From positions 1 to 18,474 of the forward strand of contig NZ_JOFX01000072.1 in NCBI RefSeq assembly GCF_000719345.1: DNA of 18,474 bases. The letters are read 5' to 3'. Below are positions 16,357 to 18,474 of the stretch, one piece after another. Position numbers and translations under genes: made by a program. The notes under the pieces are model-generated. The model was given only the letters and a program-made list of their open reading frames with translations. It did not search any database and was not told the origin of the DNA. Numbering within the stretch: the stretch's first letter is position 1; each line of letters opens with the position of its first letter. The stretch is from Streptomyces sp. NRRL F-2664 (GTDB lineage Bacteria > Actinomycetota > Actinomycetes > Streptomycetales > Streptomycetaceae).

Positions 16357-16485
16357 CAAAGAAATGGGGCAGCAGGGTGGCTACCCTCCGGAACCAACGG
16401 CAGACGTTCACGCCAATCGCGGCACCCCTGAGTACGGCCACGCAGGTCCAAAGGCAACACGAACAGAGAACTCGTGTGTCCAGGA

Positions 16486-16722
16486 TTAAGGGTCAAGGCC
16501 CGTCCAACCGGACAATTGGAGAATCGCCCGTTCGACCTGGCCGACGTCCTTCCAGGGGCCCTGCGTCTCGATGAGTTCGGCCTTGGCGGTGCCGTTCAGG
16601 GCCTCGGCCATCGCGTTGTGATACGAGTCCGCGACCGGCCCGCCGGAGGCAGGGGCGCCGATGTCCGCAAGCCGACCGGTATACCGGATTGACACGTATT
16701 GCGACCCACAGTCGCCCCACAC
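16486..16722 (-). pseudogene. IS3-family OrfB, C-terminal remnant
   Basis: The minus-strand frame reads DCGSQYVSIRYTGRLADIGA, then GGPVADSYHNAMAEALNGTA and KAELIETQGPWKDVGQVERA. This is the end of the rve (DDE) integrase core of IS3-family OrfB, including the second-Asp region (DCGSQY, usually DAGSQY) and the last-Glu region (NAMAE). It lacks the usual W-F/Y-N-x-x-R C-terminus and breaks off after LSGW. Its upstream half is not adjacent; a matching N-terminal half on the same strand lies at 17287-17725, suggesting one copy split by later insertions. Confidence 0.82.
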
Positions 16723-16989
16723 CGCCTCTGGCCGAGGCGGCGGCCTGCGGCATGGCAGGGGTTGGGGCGGCCCGGGAGTACTGCTTCTCCCCCAGAGCGC
16801 TCGGTACCCCGGGCCTCACCCGAGCACGCCATACCGGCACGGGCTGAACAGAATCCTAGCCTCACCGTTTCCCTCGGCGTGAGACCAGTTGCCAGCCGGC
16901 AACGCGAAAATGCCATCTGAGCTAGGCTATAAACTTCCTGTAAGGTTTGTGTCGGTCCAGGTTGAAGGCACTTTCTGCGCGCAAGGTAC

Positions 16990-17135
16990 CGGTTCGCGTC
17001 CCAGGCTTCACGCCTCGCTCACAGTTCGGGGCGGTGGGGCATGCCGGTGCCCGGCTACTGGCGGATCTGCGATGCCATTGGGCTGACCAGCCCTTACTCC
17101 GCAGCGCTGAGACCGCTTCGGCCACACACTGGCAC
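16990..17135 (+). pseudogene. IS1380-family transposase, N-terminal remnant
   Basis: In three successive frames the plus strand reads SRPRLHASLTVR (from 16994), then AVGHAGARLLADL (about 17030-17070), then CDAIGLTSPYSAALRPLRPHTGT (about 17070-17138). This matches the N-terminus of actinobacterial IS1380-type transposases, with the hallmark GHAGARLLADLADxTGL. Two frameshifts, and nothing of the DDE domain remains. The tail runs into the leader of an IS3 orfA fragment. Confidence 0.6.
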
Positions 17136-17207
17136 GACTGTGGGTTTGGTCCGCTCTGACGGACATCGGAGATCGGGGGCTTGGGCCCCGGAAGGATGAT
17201 TTTCATC

Positions 17208-17290
17208 ATGGAGAGCAGGGGGAACGAGAGGGCGCGTTCTCGCCGGTTGTTTACGCTGGAGTTCAAAGCCGGGGTCGTCGAGTTGCCACA
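17208..17290 (+). pseudogene. IS3-family OrfA, N-terminal fragment
   Basis: The ATG at 17208 follows GGAAGGA (17190-17196) and gives MESRGNERARSRRLFTLEFK followed by AGVVEL, the start of an IS3-type OrfA (family pattern RRRFTPEFKAEIVEL before the helix-turn-helix). After about 25 codons the sequence changes into the minus-strand OrfB remnant near 17287. It is oriented opposite to that remnant, so two different IS3 copies meet here. Confidence 0.65.
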
Positions 17291-17725
17291 GTCCCATGTC
17301 CAGTGCGTCCAGGACGAGCCGGGTCTGCTTCGCGGTTGAGGCGGACCAGCCGACGATGCGGCGGGGAGGAGATATCCACGACGAAGGCGACGCAGACGAC
17401 ACCGGAGAACGTGGCGACGTGGGTGAAGCCGGCGACCCGGCAGCGGTTCGGCGCGCTGGCGACGAAGCCGCGGTCGACCAGGTCCGGCGCCCGGGGTGCG
17501 GTGGGGTCCGGGATCGTGGTGGTCACTCTTCCGCCGCGGACGGCGCCGGTCGTGTCGAGCTCGCGCATCAGGCGCTCCTCGGTGCAGCGGGCCGCGGTCT
17601 GGCCCTGGCGGTTCAGGTGGCGCCAGATCTCCTCGCGCCGCAGACGCGGTAGTTGGCGTCGTATGCCTCCTGGATCAGACCCATCAGCCGGGTGTCGCGG
17701 ATGGTGCGTGCCGATGGCACCGCCA
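17287..17725 (-). pseudogene. IS3-family OrfB, N-terminal/central remnant
   Basis: The minus strand reads ARTIRDTRLMGLIQEAYDAN (from about 17720), then, after a frameshift near 17640, WRHLNRQGQTAARCTEERLM and GAVRGGRVTTTIPDPTAPRA. The start of the rve domain follows (SAPNRCRVAGFTHVATFSGV). A second frameshift near 17365 leads to RRIVGWSASTAKQTRLVLDA, ending at LDMGLWQ. The first catalytic Asp, normally in a WVADFTYV context, is Gly here (VAGFTHV), so the copy is inactive. It stops where the orfA fragment begins; its logical continuation is the C-terminal remnant at 16486-16722. Confidence 0.78.
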
Positions 17726-17794
17726 CCCCTTCGCGCGCAGTCTGAGCGCCAGCTGTTTCTGCTCCCGGCTGAGATGACCGTGCCTGCCTTGCAT
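17684..17794 (-). pseudogene. Short ORF with a strong ribosome binding site at the head of the IS3 remnant
   Basis: A minus-strand ATG (codon at 17794-17792) is preceded by AGGAGG at 6 nt (CCTCCT at 17801-17806). It yields MQGRHGHLSREQKQLALRLR followed by AKGWRCHRHAPS and a stop after 36 codons. The N-terminus looks like the beginning of a transposase helix-turn-helix; the remainder overlaps the IS3 OrfB remnant out of frame. It is probably the authentic start of a transposase gene truncated by the IS3 sequence. Confidence 0.4.
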
Positions 17795-17905
17795 CCGGAT
17801 CCTCCTGTGATCAGCGACTACGCCATCTCACAGGACTCACTGCGCCGACCGGTTGAATCCGCCGCCTGAAAGGACGGAGACAGTTTGCACCGGCAGTCGC
17901 CCTCT

Positions 17906-17931
17906 CGGGTGACGATCAGCATCGTCACCCG
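17906..17931. repeat. 11-bp perfect hairpin
   Basis: CGGGTGACGAT (17906-17916), loop CAGC, ATCGTCACCCG (17921-17931). It lies between the IS3 remnant and the gene starting at 18243. It could terminate transcription leaving either side or be an end structure of a lost element. Confidence 0.75.
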
Positions 17932-18242
17932 TTCCGCAAGCGCATGCGGGACATGGAATACGGCACGATAGGAAACCAACAGAGCCCCAAGACTGCAGAG
18001 TTGAACTTCGACACCTCGCTCAACAGCCCTGGGGCTCTGCCCGTTTCACCCCCACCACCCCGTCACCCGAACGGTGACCAAGTTGAAAATGCTCAGTATC
18101 AAACCTGGACGAGCTCAGGTTTGGCCGCCACCTGCTTCGTATGCCAACCATTTGCGGGGCTATTCGGGGGAGAGACAGCCTCGGCACAACCTGGTGTCCT
18201 GATGACAACACCCGCTCACTCTGTCTTCTATGGGGTCGTCCT
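17932..18242. other. Structured gene-free stretch upstream of the last gene
   Basis: Three further inverted repeats are visible: a 10-bp pair, CAGAGCCCCA (17980-17989) and TGGGGCTCTG (18030-18039); GTCACC-CGAAC-GGTGAC (18062-18078); and AAACCTG-GACGAGCT-CAGGTTT (18101-18122). A frame from 17944 (MRDMEYGTIGNQQSPKTAEL) is open through here, but it lacks a Shine-Dalgarno sequence and coding bias, so it is not called. Confidence 0.5.
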
Positions 18243-18474
18243 GTGTGTTCGTCTGCTGCTGTGCGTCGTGTCCGCCGGAACGGCGTAGCAGGGCTGCTTG
18301 TCCTGGCCGCTGCCGGCACTGTTGCGGGGGAGGGTGCGGGTGAGGCGTTCGCCGCTCCCGGCTCCCGCTCGGCCGCCGCAGCCGCGGCGTCAGCGGTGCC
18401 GGGTGCCTCCGGCACCGTGTCCGGTGTGTTCGCCCCGGGTGAGGAGGCCGGCGGCGCAGTGGATGCGCGGACCG
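18243..18474 (+). CDS. Exported protein, N-terminus only (runs off the right edge)
   Basis: A frame open to the last base starts at GTG 18243, with GGGG 7 nt upstream (18232-18235); GTG 18261 is an alternative. It encodes a basic N-region (RRVRRNG), a hydrophobic core (VAGLLVLAAAGTVAG) and a probable signal-peptidase site near AFA-AP, followed by an Ala/Ser/Gly-rich segment and GGAVDART at the edge. A V-D-x-R-T-G motif soon after a signal peptide is common in large RHS-repeat or wall-associated proteins, but only VDART is visible, so this is a guess. Third positions are strongly GC-rich, unlike the preceding noncoding DNA. Confidence 0.6.
   Translation, partial: MCSSAAVRRVRRNGVAGLLVLAAAGTVAGEGAGEAFAAPGSRSAAAAAASAVPGASGTVSGVFAPGEEAGGAVDART

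Noticed and set aside
17944..18288. A possible precursor-peptide gene (MRDMEYGTIGNQQSPKTAEL...)
   Set aside because: No ribosome binding site, no modification enzymes nearby, and the frame overlaps several inverted repeats and the signal-peptide gene.
1..18474. CRISPR arrays, tRNA or rRNA genes
   Set aside because: No regularly spaced direct repeats, cloverleaf-like sequences or rRNA-like stretches were seen on reading either strand.

Overview
The window looks like accessory DNA from a high-GC actinomycete, most likely a Streptomyces or close relative: coding stretches have strong G/C at third codon positions, intergenic hairpins are GC-rich without T-tracts, GTG starts occur, and the insertion-sequence remnants (IS110, IS630, IS21, IS3, IS1380) resemble actinobacterial members. 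This assignment rests on composition and protein recognition, not on a search.

Layout. 1-1435: remnants of an IS110 and a frameshifted IS630-type transposase. 1436-7000: a less GC-rich island with long gene-poor gaps. It holds three unrelated small Sec-secreted proteins (1524-2003 +, 3227-3676 +, 6172-6639 -), one LtrA-family membrane protein (4692-5840 +), a probable group II intron scrap near 2007-2110 and a few short uncertain ORFs. 7190-10028: two overlapping, heavily frameshifted tyrosine recombinase genes joined by an ATGA overlap, cut off on the right by an IS110 remnant (10105-10627 -) and an internally deleted IS21 (10628-11322 +).

11514-14955 is a same-strand block of three metabolic genes: an asparagine-synthetase-like amidotransferase (two frameshifts), an intact Nudix hydrolase that overlaps it by ATGA, and a UDP-glucose-6-dehydrogenase-type nucleotide sugar dehydrogenase (one frameshift). 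Two back-to-back perfect hairpins separate Nudix and dehydrogenase, and a 17-bp perfect hairpin closes the block. The gene set suggests formation and amidation of a nucleotide-linked uronic acid, but the amidotransferase lacks two residues that matter in E. coli AsnB and the block appears to be decaying, or carries sequencing indels. After it comes an intact orphan PD-(D/E)XK nuclease-like gene (15145-16356) with an unrecognised N-terminal region, a candidate defence or restriction-type protein.

16486-17870 is a nested IS graveyard: an IS3 orfB appears split by material carrying an IS1380 N-terminus and the start of another IS3 orfA. 17906-18122 is rich in short inverted repeats. The window ends inside a new gene whose product begins with a signal peptide (18243 to end).

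The best leads for something new are the amidotransferase/Nudix/dehydrogenase operon and the orphan nuclease next to it. No CRISPR array, tRNA or rRNA was seen.
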